This document shows, piece after piece, positions 36,880 through 45,898 of a DNA stretch of 64,000 nt. The stretch spans positions 54,037-118,036 of the forward strand of contig CAZAQV010000020.1 of assembly GCA_964487255.1 (NCBI GenBank), written 5' to 3'. Under the pieces are notes generated by a model. That model had not been told where the DNA came from, made no database searches, and saw only the letters and a program-made list of their open reading frames with translations. How positions within the stretch are numbered: the first letter of the stretch is position 1; the number at the start of each line of letters is the position of its first letter. The translations under genes were made by a program, and so were the position numbers. This DNA is from CAZAQV01 sp964487255. GTDB taxonomy: Bacteria; Myxococcota_A; Polyangia; Polyangiales; CAZAQV01.

Positions 36880-37893
36880 ATGCTTAGTGACGTACGCGTG
36901 ATCAACGAAATGGTGCAAAAAGAAAGCGCCTTTGTAGATGCCCTCATGCACGAGATTCGGAAGGTCGTCGTAGGCCAAGAGACCATGATCGAGCGGCTGT
37001 TGATCGGCCTGCTCACGGGCGGACATGTACTGCTTGAGGGTGTCCCCGGCTTGGCCAAAACGCTCACCGTGAAGACCCTTTGCCGAACCATCGCAGCCGA
37101 CTTTTCCCGCATTCAGTTCACGCCGGACATGCTGCCCGCAGATGTCGTTGGCACCGTCATCTACAACCAGAAGACGGGCTTATTTTCAGCAAAAAAAGGC
37201 CCGGTTTTTGCGAACCTCGTGCTCGCAGACGAGATCAACCGCGCCCCCGCGAAGGTACAGAGCGCCCTGCTTGAGGCGATGCAGGAGTTACAGGTAACCA
37301 TCGGGGACGAGACGTTCACGCTCGCTCCGCCCTTTATGGTGCTTGCAACCCAAAACCCCATCGAGCAAGAAGGCACTTATCCACTTCCAGAAGCTCAGCT
37401 CGATCGCTTCATGCTGCACGTCAACGTGACCTATCCGACGCGGAGCGAGGAACGTAACGTCATGGAACGCATGGTCGACAGCGCCCTCGGCAGCGGAACG
37501 CAAGACCTTGAACAAACGGTTCAAGCAGTCGCCTCGCCCGAACAGATACTCGATGCACGCAAAGTGCTCGGCCAAATCTACATGGACGAGAAGATTAAGG
37601 ACTATCTCGTCGACGTCGTGCAAGCGACACGCGACCCCGCCGGCGCCGGGCTCAAGGAGCTTGCCGACATGCTCTCGCATGGCGCTTCGCCACGCGCGAC
37701 CATTGCGCTCAACCTGGCCGCGCGCGCGCACGCATTCATTAAGCATCGCGGCTATGTGACGCCGGAAGACATCAAAGCCGTGGGCCACGACGTGCTGCGC
37801 CACCGCATCCTTCGGACCTACGAGGCGGAGGCTGAAGAGATTACGAGCGAGCAGATCGTGCGGCGTATCTTCGAAACCGTAGAAGTCCCGTGA
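36880..37893 (+). CDS. MoxR-family AAA+ ATPase
   Basis: MoxR ATPases act as chaperones that mature partner complexes, usually with vWA proteins encoded next door. The 337-residue protein has VVVGQETMIERLLIGLL, Walker A GVPGLAKT, QFTPDMLPADVVGT, Walker B VLADEINRAPAKVQSALLEAMQE, sensor 1 ATQNP and the C-terminal lid with AHAFIKHRGYVTPEDIKAV. AGGAG lies ahead of the ATG. It leads the Bat-type operon that runs to 45850. Confidence 0.95.
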   Translation: MLSDVRVINEMVQKESAFVDALMHEIRKVVVGQETMIERLLIGLLTGGHVLLEGVPGLAKTLTVKTLCRTIAADFSRIQFTPDMLPADVVGTVIYNQKTGLFSAKKGPVFANLVLADEINRAPAKVQSALLEAMQELQVTIGDETFTLAPPFMVLATQNPIEQEGTYPLPEAQLDRFMLHVNVTYPTRSEERNVMERMVDSALGSGTQDLEQTVQAVASPEQILDARKVLGQIYMDEKIKDYLVDVVQATRDPAGAGLKELADMLSHGASPRATIALNLAARAHAFIKHRGYVTPEDIKAVGHDVLRHRILRTYEAEAEEITSEQIVRRIFETVEVP

Positions 37894-37922
37894 CCTAGAG
37901 TTGGGTGGAGTGCCGGGACGGA

Positions 37923-38000
37923 TCGCGATGAACGTGCGCAGCCAAAGAAGACGATTTGCTATCTGCAAATCGCTGCTTCGACGCGAAGCCGTGAAGAGCC
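37923..38000 (-). repeat. Stem-loop repeat, inverted copy between moxR and the DUF58 gene
   Basis: Read on the minus strand, this 78-base segment matches unit B of the repeat cluster at 38898-39270 almost throughout (GGCTCTTCACGGCTTCGCGT at one end, TTGGCTGCGCACGTTCATCG near the other). Its centre is the hairpin CGATTTGC-5-GCAAATCG at 37952-37972. It is the only copy in reverse orientation. Confidence 0.75.
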
Positions 38001-38013
38001 AAGGACAGAGCCG

Positions 38014-38901
38014 ATGATATCAAAGGAGTTGATCAAGAAGCTAAGGCGGATAGAGATCCACACCGCGAAGCTTGCCAACGAACAGCTCGCCGGAAGCTAC
38101 CACAGCGTCTTTAAGGGTCGCGGCATGTCCTTCGCGGAGGTACGGCAGTACCAACCGGGCGACGATGTGCGCTTCATCGACTGGAACGTCAGCGCACGCA
38201 TGGGCGAAGCGTACATCAAGGTGTTCACCGAAGAGCGCGAAATGACGGTCATGCTGCTGGTCGATCTCTCAGGTAGCCAAGATTTTGGAAGCGGTGAGCG
38301 TTCCAAACGCGAAACGATCGCAGAGCTTTCGGCGCTGCTCGCGTTTTCGGCGATCCGCAACAACGACCGCGTGGGGCTCATCGTTTTTACCGACCGCGTG
38401 GAAGTCCACGTGCCACCCAAAAAAGGCAAATCGCACGTGATGCGCGTCGTGACCGAGATTCTGAGCGCCACCCCCGAAGGTCGCGGCACGGACATCAACG
38501 TAGCGCTGTCTACGCTGGGCAAGGTTTGCAAGCGCCGCTCGGTCGCATTTTTGATCAGCGACTTTATCGCGCCCGAGCACGAGCGCGCACTACGCATCGC
38601 GTCCCATCGACACGACGTGATCGCACTCGACGTCTCAGACCGACGCGAACAAGAGCTGACCAACATCGGCCTTGCGTTGGTTGAAGATTTGGAGACGGGC
38701 GAGCTTCTTGAGGTCGACACCTCCGACCCTCGCGTGCGCGAGCATTTTCACCGCATGGTCAGCGAAGAATATGCGGCGCGGCTGCAACTCTTTGGTCGCC
38801 TGCGACTCGACCATGTTCGTGTCGACACCGATGGTGACGTCGTCGAACCCATCGCCACGCTGTTTCGTCGGCGCCAAAAACGCATGCGAGGCTTTCGTTG
38901 A
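38014..38901 (+). CDS. DUF58-domain protein of the MoxR/Bat operon
   Basis: DUF58 proteins are regular partners of MoxR ATPases and carry a vWA-like fold. The 295-residue protein has RRIEIHTAKLANEQLAGSYHS, the family signature GRGMSFAEVRQYQPGDDVRFIDWNV (seen in two blocks), a metal-site-like LLVDLSGSQDFGS, and DVSDRREQELTNIG. AAGGACAG is a usable RBS. Its TGA overlaps the TTG that opens the next long frame. Confidence 0.93.
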   Translation: MISKELIKKLRRIEIHTAKLANEQLAGSYHSVFKGRGMSFAEVRQYQPGDDVRFIDWNVSARMGEAYIKVFTEEREMTVMLLVDLSGSQDFGSGERSKRETIAELSALLAFSAIRNNDRVGLIVFTDRVEVHVPPKKGKSHVMRVVTEILSATPEGRGTDINVALSTLGKVCKRRSVAFLISDFIAPEHERALRIASHRHDVIALDVSDRREQELTNIGLALVEDLETGELLEVDTSDPRVREHFHRMVSEEYAARLQLFGRLRLDHVRVDTDGDVVEPIATLFRRRQKRMRGFR

Positions 38902-39270
38902 TCTGCTCTTCACTAGCCTTTCTACGTGACAACGATTTTGCATCTAGCAAAATCGGCCCCTCAAAAGAGCGTTCATCGCGAACGTTGATCTGCTCTGTTT
39001 ATGGCTCTTCACGGCTTCGCGTCGCAACCAAGGATTTGCAGCTAGCAAATCCGATTGCTTTGGCTACGCACGCTCATCGCGACTCTGTTTATGGCTCTTC
39101 GCTAGGGTTTGTTCGAACCAACGATTTGCATCTAGTAAATCGGGTTCTCGGCAAACACCGCTCATCGCGGGGCTCTGTTTATGGCTCTTCGCTAGGGTTT
39201 GTTCGAACCAGCGATTTGCATCTAGCAAATCGGGTTCTCGGCAAACACCGCTCATCGCGGGGCTCTGTTC
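38898..39270 (+). repeat. Four tandem 90-98 base stem-loop repeat units, with a partial fifth
   Basis: Hairpins at 38933-38955, 39032-39052, 39122-39142 and 39212-39232 recur at 98, 90 and 90 bases. Units three and four (39083-39172, 39173-39262) are nearly identical. Each has a CTCTGTTTATGGCTCTTCGC-like start, the hairpin, and a CTCATCGCG end. Stems vary with paired changes: CGATTTTGC/GCAAAATCG, GGATTTGC/GCAAATCC, CGATTTGC/GCAAATCG, plus one G-U pair in the third. The 90-base period keeps one plus-strand frame open. Confidence 0.85.
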
Positions 39271-39296
39271 ATGGCTCTTCGCGGCTCACGGGGCTG

Positions 39297-40340
39297 GTGT
39301 TGACCCTTTTTGTCTTGCTGGTGGCGTCTGAGGTGCAAGCGCAGGATGCTGGCTTCGACGCTTCGCCCGATGTCGCCGATGCAAGCATCGCGACCGATGC
39401 AGCCGTGGGCTTCGGCGACGCGGGTATTGTCGATCAAGTCGAACGCTTGCCGAGAAAGTTCGAACCGCAGTGTGAACTCGGAGTGAAACCACAGAAGATA
39501 TCGACCGGTGAGGTCACGACGTTGGCGGTCAGCTGCAAGCTCATCGATGGCACGCGCGCGACCCTTGCCAAGGAGCAACGACTTGAGCCACTTGAGCTGA
39601 TTGATCAGCACACCCTCACAAAGCGCGATCCACGCAGTGTGCAATTCGAGCTCGACCTGTTGGCACTTGCACCCGGCACGGTCGAACTCCCCGGCATCAC
39701 TTTTCATATCAACGCGCCGGACGGAAAGCGTTACTCCTGGACGACACCGCAGTCACTCACCATCGACGTCGCTTCGGTACTCGGAAACGAGCCCAATGCA
39801 CAGCCCAAACCGGCGCGCCCTCCCGTGTCGGTCGTGGAAGACGACTACACGCTTGCCTACGTGGGCGGTGGCTTACTGGCGGCGCTCCTCGTCGCATTGC
39901 TGACGCTTCTGATCTCGCGCTGGTGGCGCGCCCGAACTCGCTCCGAGCCACCGCCGCCACCTCCAACGCCGCCCTGGCAACTCGCCCAGCAAGAACTCAA
40001 ACGACTCCGTCTATCGCGGGAGCGCGCGTTTGAAGAGGGCGGCGCAGAGCAATGGGTGGACGCGCTCAGCGATACCATGCGCAAGTACCTTGGTGCCCGG
40101 TACGGCTTCGAGGGACTTGAAAGCACGACCGATGAACTCCTCGCGCAACTGCAGAGGGTGCGCGCGCCGGAACTAAGCTTGCCTGAACTCTCCGCGCTGC
40201 TCGGAGATTGGGACCTCATCAAGTTCGCCAGGGCGACACCAAACGCCGAACAGTGCGAAGAGTGGGTCGAACGCGCCCTCGGCATCGTCAGCCAGACCAT
40301 TCCTCACGTTCCCCCACCGACGGAGAATCGCGATGCGTGA
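39297..40340 (+). CDS. Membrane-anchored Bat-operon protein (DUF4381/BatD-like)
   Basis: A signal peptide (VLTLFVLLVASEVQAQ) leads a periplasmic beta-domain of about 180 residues (for example GVKPQKISTGEVTTLAVSCK), then one membrane segment (LAYVGGGLLAALLVALLTLLIS), a Pro-rich hinge and a cytoplasmic helical domain (WVDALSDTMRKYLGARYGFEGLESTTDELL). The last part resembles DUF4381-like proteins of vWA operons. The frame is open back to a TTG at 38898 that overlaps the DUF58 stop, but this first 130-residue part is only the stem-loop repeats read in frame. I therefore take the GTG at 39297 just before the signal peptide. Confidence 0.75.
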   Translation: MLTLFVLLVASEVQAQDAGFDASPDVADASIATDAAVGFGDAGIVDQVERLPRKFEPQCELGVKPQKISTGEVTTLAVSCKLIDGTRATLAKEQRLEPLELIDQHTLTKRDPRSVQFELDLLALAPGTVELPGITFHINAPDGKRYSWTTPQSLTIDVASVLGNEPNAQPKPARPPVSVVEDDYTLAYVGGGLLAALLVALLTLLISRWWRARTRSEPPPPPPTPPWQLAQQELKRLRLSRERAFEEGGAEQWVDALSDTMRKYLGARYGFEGLESTTDELLAQLQRVRAPELSLPELSALLGDWDLIKFARATPNAEQCEEWVERALGIVSQTIPHVPPPTENRDA

Positions 40341-41445
40341 GCGCTCTCATTCGTGGGCAAAGCTGCTCTTGTGGCACCTCGTCTCCGGTGTTCTGTGGGC
40401 GCTCGGCACTCTGGTTTTACTGAGCCAACTCTATAACCTTCGTAGCGCAGACGGCTGGCGGTTTGAGCACCCCTGGTTTGCATTTGCCTTACTGGCCGCG
40501 CCACTCATGCTCAGCGCGCACTTGCTCGTCACGCGTCGCAGTCGACCGCGACTGCAAGTCAGTCGCGGCGCAACCCTAGGCCAAGTCCGGCGCGGACGCA
40601 GGGCGATGTTCTCCGAGCTTCCCCTAGCTCTCCGCTTTTTCGCGCTTTGCTCCATCGCCATCGCACTGATGGGGCCGCAGAGCATTCATGCTGAAAGCCG
40701 CACCGAAGTTGAAGGAATCGATATCGCGCTCGTGATGGACCTGTCACTTTCCATGCAGGCTGCCGACATCGAACCAACGCGGTTTGAAGCCATGAAAGAT
40801 GTGGTCGACAACTTCCTGCGCAAGCGCCCCGATGACCGCATTGGTGCGGTCATCTTTGGCAAAGATGCTTACACATTACTACCGCTGACCTTGGACAAAG
40901 AGGCGCTCCGCACTCTGATTGAGCAAATGCAGCTACGGATGATCGATGGCCAAGGCACCGCGATTGGCAACGCAGTCGCGACAGGACTCAATCGCTTGCG
41001 CGACTCGGAGGCAAAGAGTCGCGTGCTAATTTTGCTCACGGACGGAAACTCGAACAGCGGCAACGTTGGCCCAAGCCAAGCAGCCGAGTTCGCAACAGTG
41101 ATGGGCGTCAAGGTCTACACGGTGCTCATGGGGGCAAGCGACAGCGCGCCCTTTCGTGTGGCAACCGATATCCGAGGCGCCCCGGTGTACGATCAAGGGA
41201 AGTTTCCCGTCGACCCAAAGCTACTCAAAGAGATGGCCGAATCGACGGGTGGCCAAGCGTTCGTCGCAAGCGACCGCAAAGGACTGCAACGAAGTTTTCA
41301 CGAGATCCTCGACCAACTCGAGAAGAGCGAAATCGAAGACCGCGGACGCATCTACGGTGAACTCTACCCGGCCTTGGTGTGGCCCGCGCTCGTCCTCTTA
41401 CTGCTGGAGCGCTGGTGTACGCTTTGGCTTCGGAGGTGGCCATGA
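40333..41445 (+). CDS. batA: vWA-domain membrane protein BatA
   Basis: A 370-residue protein with two N-terminal membrane segments, a vWA domain with a complete MIDAS start (DLSLSMQ, after IDIALVM), TAIGNAVATGLNRL, LLTDGNSNSGN, and a C-terminal membrane segment (LYPALVWPALVLLLLERW). BatA and BatB form envelope complexes, first described as aerotolerance factors in Bacteroides. The frame overlaps the previous stop by eight bases and the next gene by four. Confidence 0.9.
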   Translation: MRERSHSWAKLLLWHLVSGVLWALGTLVLLSQLYNLRSADGWRFEHPWFAFALLAAPLMLSAHLLVTRRSRPRLQVSRGATLGQVRRGRRAMFSELPLALRFFALCSIAIALMGPQSIHAESRTEVEGIDIALVMDLSLSMQAADIEPTRFEAMKDVVDNFLRKRPDDRIGAVIFGKDAYTLLPLTLDKEALRTLIEQMQLRMIDGQGTAIGNAVATGLNRLRDSEAKSRVLILLTDGNSNSGNVGPSQAAEFATVMGVKVYTVLMGASDSAPFRVATDIRGAPVYDQGKFPVDPKLLKEMAESTGGQAFVASDRKGLQRSFHEILDQLEKSEIEDRGRIYGELYPALVWPALVLLLLERWCTLWLRRWP

Positions 41446-42488
41446 GTTTTCGCGAACCCATGCTGCTCCTACTGCTCCTGCTGCTCATCCCTTGGGCAGC
41501 CTCATACGTGTGGTCGAGCCGCAGCCGAAGGCGAGCACTGCAAAGCTTCGGTCAACCCAAAACGCTCGCGCCCCTTATCTCTCATTCTGAGAGAGGTCGG
41601 GTCATTCGCGCCATCGTCGTGCTCTGCGCAGTGACCCTGACTATCGTCGCTCTCGCCGGACCACGCTTTGGAAGTCGCACCACCATCTTGCACCGGCGTG
41701 GTCTCGACGTCGTCATCGCGCTCGACTTCTCCAAGAGCATGCTCGCGCAAGACGTCGTCCCAAGCCGCATCGTACGCGCCAAAAAGGAGCTCGAGCGCTT
41801 CCTGCAGGGCGAGTATGGGGACCGCGTCGGCGTCGTTGCCTTCGCGGGCGAAACCATGGAGTTTCCCATGACGGTCGACTACTCGGCCGTGTCCCTCTTT
41901 CTCCGCGAGTTAAAACCAAGCGATATGCCCGTCGGAGGCACAGCGATCGGGCGCGCGCTCATCGCGTCGGGGAGACTGCTGGAACGCTCCGCACAACGCT
42001 CGGGTCCCGAAGAAGCGCAACAAGCCGCAAAGCGCGACCAAGTCGTCATCTTGCTGACCGACGGCGAAGACCATGAAGGCGACCCGCTTGAGGCTGCACG
42101 TGAGCTGAGCGAAAAAGGCGTTCGTGTTTTTGCGATCGGCATCGGTTCGCGTTCGGGCGAACCCATCCCTGTGTATGCGCGCGACGGCACACAGACGGGT
42201 TACCTCAAAGACAGTGAGGGTAACACCGTGGTCACTTCGCTCACCGCCGAGGCAGAACAAACACTGCAAGCCATCGCCGAACAGACGAAGGGCGCTTATT
42301 TCCGCGCCGATCGCGCCTCGGTCGGCTTCGATTCCGTTCGAACAGAAATGAAGAAGCTCAAACAAGACGAACAAAAGGCACGCCGGGTCACCGTTCATGA
42401 GCCGCGCTACGCAATTGTTCTGTTGCCGGCCCTGTTGCTCTTGGCCCTTGAGCCTATCATCCCCATTGGAAGAAGAAAGCTGCGATGA
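41442..42488 (+). CDS. batB: vWA-domain membrane protein BatB
   Basis: A 348-residue BatB: two N-terminal membrane segments (MLLLLLLLLIPWAASYVW and VIRAIVVLCAVTLTIVALAG), a vWA domain with MIDAS DFSKSM, GTAIGRALIAS and LLTDGEDHEGD, and a last membrane segment (YAIVLLPALLLLALEPI). The ATG at 41442 overlaps the batA stop and is preceded by GGAGGTGG; the longer frame from 41379 lies within batA. batC overlaps its stop. Confidence 0.9.
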   Translation: MSFREPMLLLLLLLLIPWAASYVWSSRSRRRALQSFGQPKTLAPLISHSERGRVIRAIVVLCAVTLTIVALAGPRFGSRTTILHRRGLDVVIALDFSKSMLAQDVVPSRIVRAKKELERFLQGEYGDRVGVVAFAGETMEFPMTVDYSAVSLFLRELKPSDMPVGGTAIGRALIASGRLLERSAQRSGPEEAQQAAKRDQVVILLTDGEDHEGDPLEAARELSEKGVRVFAIGIGSRSGEPIPVYARDGTQTGYLKDSEGNTVVTSLTAEAEQTLQAIAEQTKGAYFRADRASVGFDSVRTEMKKLKQDEQKARRVTVHEPRYAIVLLPALLLLALEPIIPIGRRKLR

Positions 42489-43349
42489 AAGTGACTCGAT
42501 ACGCGCTGGTTGCATGTCTCACGCTGCTGACCACTTCGGCTCAGGCCCAGGGCCTTTTCAAGAGATACAATCCCGATGTCGAACGTGGTAACGCAGCCGC
42601 CGAAAAGGGAGCGTGGAATAACGCGCTTGAGGCCTACGAACAGGCGGCCAAGAAACTTCCAAGCCGGCCAGAGGTCCACTTCGACCGCGGCATCGCGCAC
42701 CTCGGTCTCGGGGAGCACGACAAGGCGAAATCGGCTTTCCTGCAAGCCATCGACCCCAAGGCCTCGCCCGAGCTTCGTTCGGCGACCTACCACAACCTCG
42801 GCCTGAGCTTTCTTCAGCAAGGAGAGACCGCGGCAGAGGCACAGGACCATGAGGGCGCACAGAAGATGTTTCGCGAAGCGGTCGACACCTTCCGGCTCTC
42901 TTTGCGCGCAAAGCCAGGAAACAAGGACACCGCATGGAACCTTGAGCTCGCACTCCGACGCATCGAGGAGGAAAAGCAGAAGCAAGAAGACAAAGAGCAA
43001 GACCAGCAAGACCAGCAAGACCAGCAAGACCAACAAGACCAACAGGACAAGCAAGACCAACAGGACAAGCAAGACCAACAGGACAAGCAAGACCAACAGG
43101 ACAAGCNNNNNNNNNNNNNNNNNNNNNNNNNNNNNNNNNNNNNNNNNNNNNNNNNNNNNNNNNNNNNNNNNNNNNNNNNNNNNNNNNNNNNNNNNNNNNN
43201 NNNNNNAAGACCAACAGGACAAACAGGACAAGCCTATGCCACGCGACGTGCAAAAGGCGCTGGACGCCCTAAGAGACCAAGAAAAGAGCTTACAGCGACA
43301 GCGCGCGCTTCAACGCGGCGCCGAACGGCGTGTGCAAAAAGACTGGTAA
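42485..43349 (+). CDS. batC: TPR protein BatC, interrupted by an assembly gap
   Basis: A secreted protein (signal RYALVACLTLLTTSAQAQ) with TPR-like helices (ERGNAAAEKGAWNNALEAYEQAA, FDRGIAHLGLGEHDKAKSAF, TYHNLGLSFLQQGE). These are followed by a highly repetitive Gln/Asp/Lys tract that runs into 100 N (43107-43206). After the gap the sequence resumes in the frame that reads QKALDALRDQEKSLQRQRALQRG and ends with QKDW at 43349. The gap is a placeholder, so the true length and frame across it are unknown. The TPR part fits BatC, which links BatA/B to BatD/E. Confidence 0.8.
42985..43235 (+). repeat. Tandem repeat coding a Gln-Asp-Lys tract, with an N gap inside
   Basis: Nine-base units (gaccagcaa-like) give way to 18-base units (gaccaacaggacaagcaa), coding QDQ and QDQQDK repeats. 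The tract enters the N gap at 43107 and leaves it at 43207 with the same motif. Short, near-identical units are the likely cause of the assembly break. Confidence 0.85.
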
Positions 43350-43364
43350 CCTCCGAGACACACG

Positions 43365-45149
43365 ATGAACACGTCAATTCAACCGCAACGCTTCGCACTC
43401 GCCGCCCTGCTCTGTGGGTTGACGTGCTTATCGGCGACTACGAGCGTTGCACAGGCCCAGGTTTCGTTACGCATCCGAACGGACGCTCCGCAAGTGCGCA
43501 CGGGCGAACCATTTCGCGTCGAGGTTCGCGCCGAGTCGACCGATGGTCGCGTGGACAACATCAATGTCGAAAACCTCTCCGACTTTCAAGTCGTGGGGCG
43601 GCAGCAAGCGCTTTCGACCAGCTTTTCTTTTGGCTTTGGCAGCCAATCAAAAAGCAGTCAAACCACGATCCAAACGCTCACACTCATCGCGAAACAGAGC
43701 GGCGAGCACACGATCGGTCCTGCCGTCGCCATGCTGCGAGGGAAGCGCTTCGAGAGCAACACCATCGTCATCAACGCCAGTGGCGAGGGAATAGGCAGTC
43801 CGTCGAGCCAGGTCGACGACTTGAAACTGCAAGCCGAGGGGCACGCCTTTTTGCGCGTGCGCAGCGACAAAGACACAGCCTTCGTGGGCGAACAAATCAC
43901 CGTTGACGCGACGCTCTACACGCGCGACCTACTCGCCCAACCGCTTAGCATACTCAAGGAGCTGCAGATCAAGGGAGCATGGACGCACAACCTTCTGGAC
44001 GACCCGACACAAGTCGAGGCTGAGCAAGTCAGTGTCGAAGGACAACCGTACTTCGCATACCAGTTTAAGCACGTGGCGGCTTTCGCGCTCAGCGACGCGC
44101 CTGTCACGATCGATGCCATGCAAGTTGAGGGTGTCAGTGGGCAACGTTTTGGACTGCGCCGCCGCCTAACCCCAATTAACGCCACCAGTGAAGCGGCAAC
44201 TGTCGACATCAAGCCGCTTCCTGCAGGCGTTTCCTCGGATGCTGCCGTCGGGCGTTTTGAACTTAGCGCCGAACTCGACAGAAGATCCGTGGTCACTGGA
44301 GACGCGGTCACACTCAGCGCGACCGTCCAGGGGACGGGTTCTCTTGCCACGGTCTCTCCCAAGCTAGCGCTCGGAAATGGACTGCGCGCGCTCGACCCAA
44401 CCGTGACCAAAACGGTTGAAGTCAACGCCGGGCTCGTCGGTGGGAGCAAGACGTTCAAATGGATCGTGGTTGCAGAAAGCGCCGGCAAACATCAACTTGA
44501 GCTCACGCTGGCCACATTCGACCCACAAAGCCGCAAAGCAAAGACGCTCCGGGTAGACGACTTGTCATTCGAGTCTGCGGGTCTCGCGAACCCCACCGCG
44601 TCGGGTCAGGACAAACTCACCGAAACGCAAGTAGATGACGCGATCGCGCTGCCCCCTGCCCGCGGGCCAGGCGACGGGAACCTGCGTGAGCGCGCGCTTC
44701 TCAGCCGACCAATGAGCATCCTGCTTCTGTTGGCGAGCATTGCTTTGTTTGTCGGAGCACTCCTCTTCCGCGTCATTGCCGGAAAGTCGAAGCAAAAGGC
44801 GAACGACCCGTGGCAAAGCGCGCGCGCGCACCTTGAGCGCGCAAAGACTTCGTGTTCACAACCCGATAGCGGGGAGCAACCGGACGCCGTGCCCGAACTC
44901 GAGCGTGCGTTGCGCGTCAGCCTCGATGCCACACTAGGCCGACCAACCGCGAGCATGACACTCGCAGACCTACGCTCGGCGATGCTGAGCGCAGGCATCG
45001 AGCCGCGCCTGGTGGAGGACACGACCAACCTGCAGCAAGATCTCGAGTTCGCACGCTTCTCCCCAACAAGCAGCGACACGCAGGCTCTGCTACGCAGAAC
45101 CAACGACGCATGCCAAAAGCTTCAACGACACGCCCAGGACCGAAGGTGA
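43365..45149 (+). CDS. batD: BatD-family protein
   Basis: A 594-residue protein with a signal peptide ending VAQAQ, then repeated immunoglobulin-like beta-domains typical of BatD (QVSLRIRTDAPQVRTGEPFRVEV, RSVVTGDAVTLSATVQGTGSL). One membrane segment follows (MSILLLLASIALFVGALLF), and then a cytoplasmic helical tail. It starts 15 bases after batC. In other bacteria BatD sits beside BatA/B in the envelope. Confidence 0.88.
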   Translation: MNTSIQPQRFALAALLCGLTCLSATTSVAQAQVSLRIRTDAPQVRTGEPFRVEVRAESTDGRVDNINVENLSDFQVVGRQQALSTSFSFGFGSQSKSSQTTIQTLTLIAKQSGEHTIGPAVAMLRGKRFESNTIVINASGEGIGSPSSQVDDLKLQAEGHAFLRVRSDKDTAFVGEQITVDATLYTRDLLAQPLSILKELQIKGAWTHNLLDDPTQVEAEQVSVEGQPYFAYQFKHVAAFALSDAPVTIDAMQVEGVSGQRFGLRRRLTPINATSEAATVDIKPLPAGVSSDAAVGRFELSAELDRRSVVTGDAVTLSATVQGTGSLATVSPKLALGNGLRALDPTVTKTVEVNAGLVGGSKTFKWIVVAESAGKHQLELTLATFDPQSRKAKTLRVDDLSFESAGLANPTASGQDKLTETQVDDAIALPPARGPGDGNLRERALLSRPMSILLLLASIALFVGALLFRVIAGKSKQKANDPWQSARAHLERAKTSCSQPDSGEQPDAVPELERALRVSLDATLGRPTASMTLADLRSAMLSAGIEPRLVEDTTNLQQDLEFARFSPTSSDTQALLRRTNDACQKLQRHAQDRR

Positions 45150-45850
45150 ACCGATTCTTTTTTGTGACCGCCGCGCTCGTCGCAACACTCAGCACGCTGT
45201 GGAGCGCGTACGCGATCTGGATTCAGCCTACCCCCAGCTACAACGTATCGTTCAATCACGCCCTAGAGGCCACACACGCAGACCAGCTCGGTCTGGCGAT
45301 CGCCGAACTTGAGAGAGTCGTGTACTACCAACCGGGCGACGCCGAAGCGCGCACACTGCTGCGCACGGTTCGCCATGAACTACAGCAGCGACTTAGCAAA
45401 GAGCACCGCGAGGTCTCGGAAAACCACGGCACAGCGCTCGAAAACTTTAGCGCCATCGCGGCTCCAACCACTTGGGAAGGGGTGCTCTTGGTATCGCTGT
45501 GCGCCATGCTGTGCGCTTTTGCCGCAGGCTTTGGACTCCGTCCTTCTAACCTTCGCACCGGACTCCTTTCGCTGGGCTTTTTGCTCATGTCGGCAGCCCT
45601 CGCATCCGGCCTTGGCTGGCTTGGAAAGCGGCACGTCTTGAGCCCAGGCACCCCCGCCATCGTCCATGCTCCTGACGCAAAACTACTGCAGAATCCTGAC
45701 CCTCGAGCCTCGGTCTCGGGCAGGCTACTTGAGGGAGAACGTGTCTGGCTTGGCGAGCGTTACCCTGGGTTCGTCAGGATCGAGCGTGGTGACGGGACCA
45801 GCGGCTGGGTTCCGGACACCGACATACAGACCATATCAGTTATCGATTGA
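45146..45850 (+). CDS. batE: BatE-like protein with TPR-type helices and an SH3 domain
   Basis: With the GTG at 45146 (GTGA overlap with batD) the protein has 234 residues. It has an N-terminal membrane segment, a TPR-like helix pair (NVSFNHALEATHADQLGLAIAEL), two further membrane segments (VLLVSLCAMLCAFAAGFGL and GLLSLGFLLMSAALASGLG), and a C-terminal bacterial SH3 domain (RASVSGRLLEGERVWLGERYPGFVRI). This order matches BatE. An ATG at 45110 would overlap batD by 40 bases. Confidence 0.8.
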   Translation: MNRFFFVTAALVATLSTLWSAYAIWIQPTPSYNVSFNHALEATHADQLGLAIAELERVVYYQPGDAEARTLLRTVRHELQQRLSKEHREVSENHGTALENFSAIAAPTTWEGVLLVSLCAMLCAFAAGFGLRPSNLRTGLLSLGFLLMSAALASGLGWLGKRHVLSPGTPAIVHAPDAKLLQNPDPRASVSGRLLEGERVWLGERYPGFVRIERGDGTSGWVPDTDIQTISVID

Positions 45851-45898
45851 CAAACTTCGCCCACGCCTCGACCATGCGAGGGTAACTCGGAGGGAACG

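Noticed and set aside
38898..39270. Regular repeats considered as a CRISPR array
   Set aside because: Units of 90 bases are near-identical throughout with no unique spacers, and there are no cas genes.
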